DNA of 64,000 nt from Ahaetulla prasina (taxonomy: Eukaryota; Chordata; Lepidosauria; Squamata; Colubridae). The position numbers were made by a program, and so were the translations under genes. Within the stretch, counting starts at the first letter, position 1, and every line of letters begins with the position of its first letter. Positions 63,471 through 64,000 of the stretch are shown piece after piece. The DNA is taken from contig NC_080546.1 in assembly GCF_028640845.1 (NCBI RefSeq), forward strand, positions 19,995,020 through 20,059,019, given 5' to 3'. Under the pieces are notes generated by a model, which ran no database searches, had not been told where the DNA came from, and saw only the letters and a program-made list of their open reading frames with translations.

Positions 63471-64000
63471 ACACTAGGAAAATAGGATTTCCCACGATCT
63501 GCTTCCAACAAGAGACTAACAATGCAAAGCTAAGTAATTTGGGGAGAAAGCTTGTACTTTGCCTTTGGTTTCTATATTGGAAAAGCTTCTTTCAGGTCAG
63601 AGCTTCTCAAACTTTCTGGCTTCATGGTGCTTAGTGTCTTAGTCATTTGTTTTTCATGTTTTTCACTGCTGTTTTTACTAGGCTAAAAATATACCAAACT
63701 TTTCCATTAATTAAATAGTTAAATCCAAACTACTAAATATGTATTTACGTCCAGCAATTTACTAGTTGTTTCAAGAGATAATACACCCAACTTTAAAAGC
63801 ATTTTTTAATTTTATTCTTAGATAACCAATAAGGCGAGATGGGCAGCAAATAACTCCAATAAATAAATAAAATCAACACAATTACTTACGGATGGAATGT
63901 ATGCACCTGCTGGTGGCTGCACAGTTTCTCAAACTTTAAGTATCAAATTGCAACTCTCATCCTGTTTTCCTCTTTCATATTGCTTTCCCCCCCTTTTTTT
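63471..64000. other. No recognised feature
   Basis: AT-rich end of the window. A short possible LINE tip at 63825-63872. No gene supported. Confidence 0.45.

Overview
The window looks like AT-rich, non-coding nuclear DNA of a squamate reptile, most likely a snake. The evidence is the repeat content: tRNA-derived SINEs with a Bov-B-like tail ending in (ACCTTT)n, Bov-B LINE fragments, CR1-group LINEs whose 3' ends run into ATTCT or AATA microsatellites, MIR-like SINEs ending 'tatataagtctaagtgct', and many short hAT elements rich in 'accggtt'. I see no host gene, RNA gene, CRISPR array or prokaryotic feature. Every longer open frame is a chance frame, a frame inside an LTR or MITE, or a decayed reverse transcriptase or transposase tail. 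The segment is therefore intergenic or lies in a large intron.

Layout. 0-12 kb: a LINE 3' end, hAT elements, TA-flanked MITEs, an MITE/hAT/LINE nest (3.4-5.0 kb), and two solo LTRs (5.0-5.6 and 9.2-9.7 kb). 12-19 kb: hAT elements, an L2-like scrap, a CTC-rich tract, a fragment with a hammerhead-like core interrupted by an LTR-like insert, and three SINEs. 20-23 kb: an LTR, a Penelope-like fragment with a better preserved hammerhead-like core, and a 525-bp hAT. 25-30 kb: a four-level nest, a LINE with reverse transcriptase remains, a SINE and a CR1 3' end. 30-43 kb: three LTRs with perfect 5-bp target duplications, Bov-B, CR1, SINE and hAT copies. 43-48 kb: Bov-B split by a hAT, a Tc1-type MITE, SINEs and a LINE with reverse transcriptase remains. 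49-54 kb: simple-sequence tracts, a LINE end, a 219-bp near-perfect palindrome beside a SINE, and an LTR. 55-64 kb: an LTR, L2-like and CR1 fragments, a decayed Tc1 element, a purine tract and more hAT copies.

Nothing here forms an operon or pathway. What the sequence supports well is insertion order. Many elements keep exact target-site duplications (8 bp for hAT, 5 bp for LTRs, TA for MITEs and Tc1), so nests can be peeled apart. Family names are by recognition of motifs and were not checked against a repeat library. Stretches labelled 'no recognised feature' may contain conserved regulatory DNA that one sequence cannot reveal.
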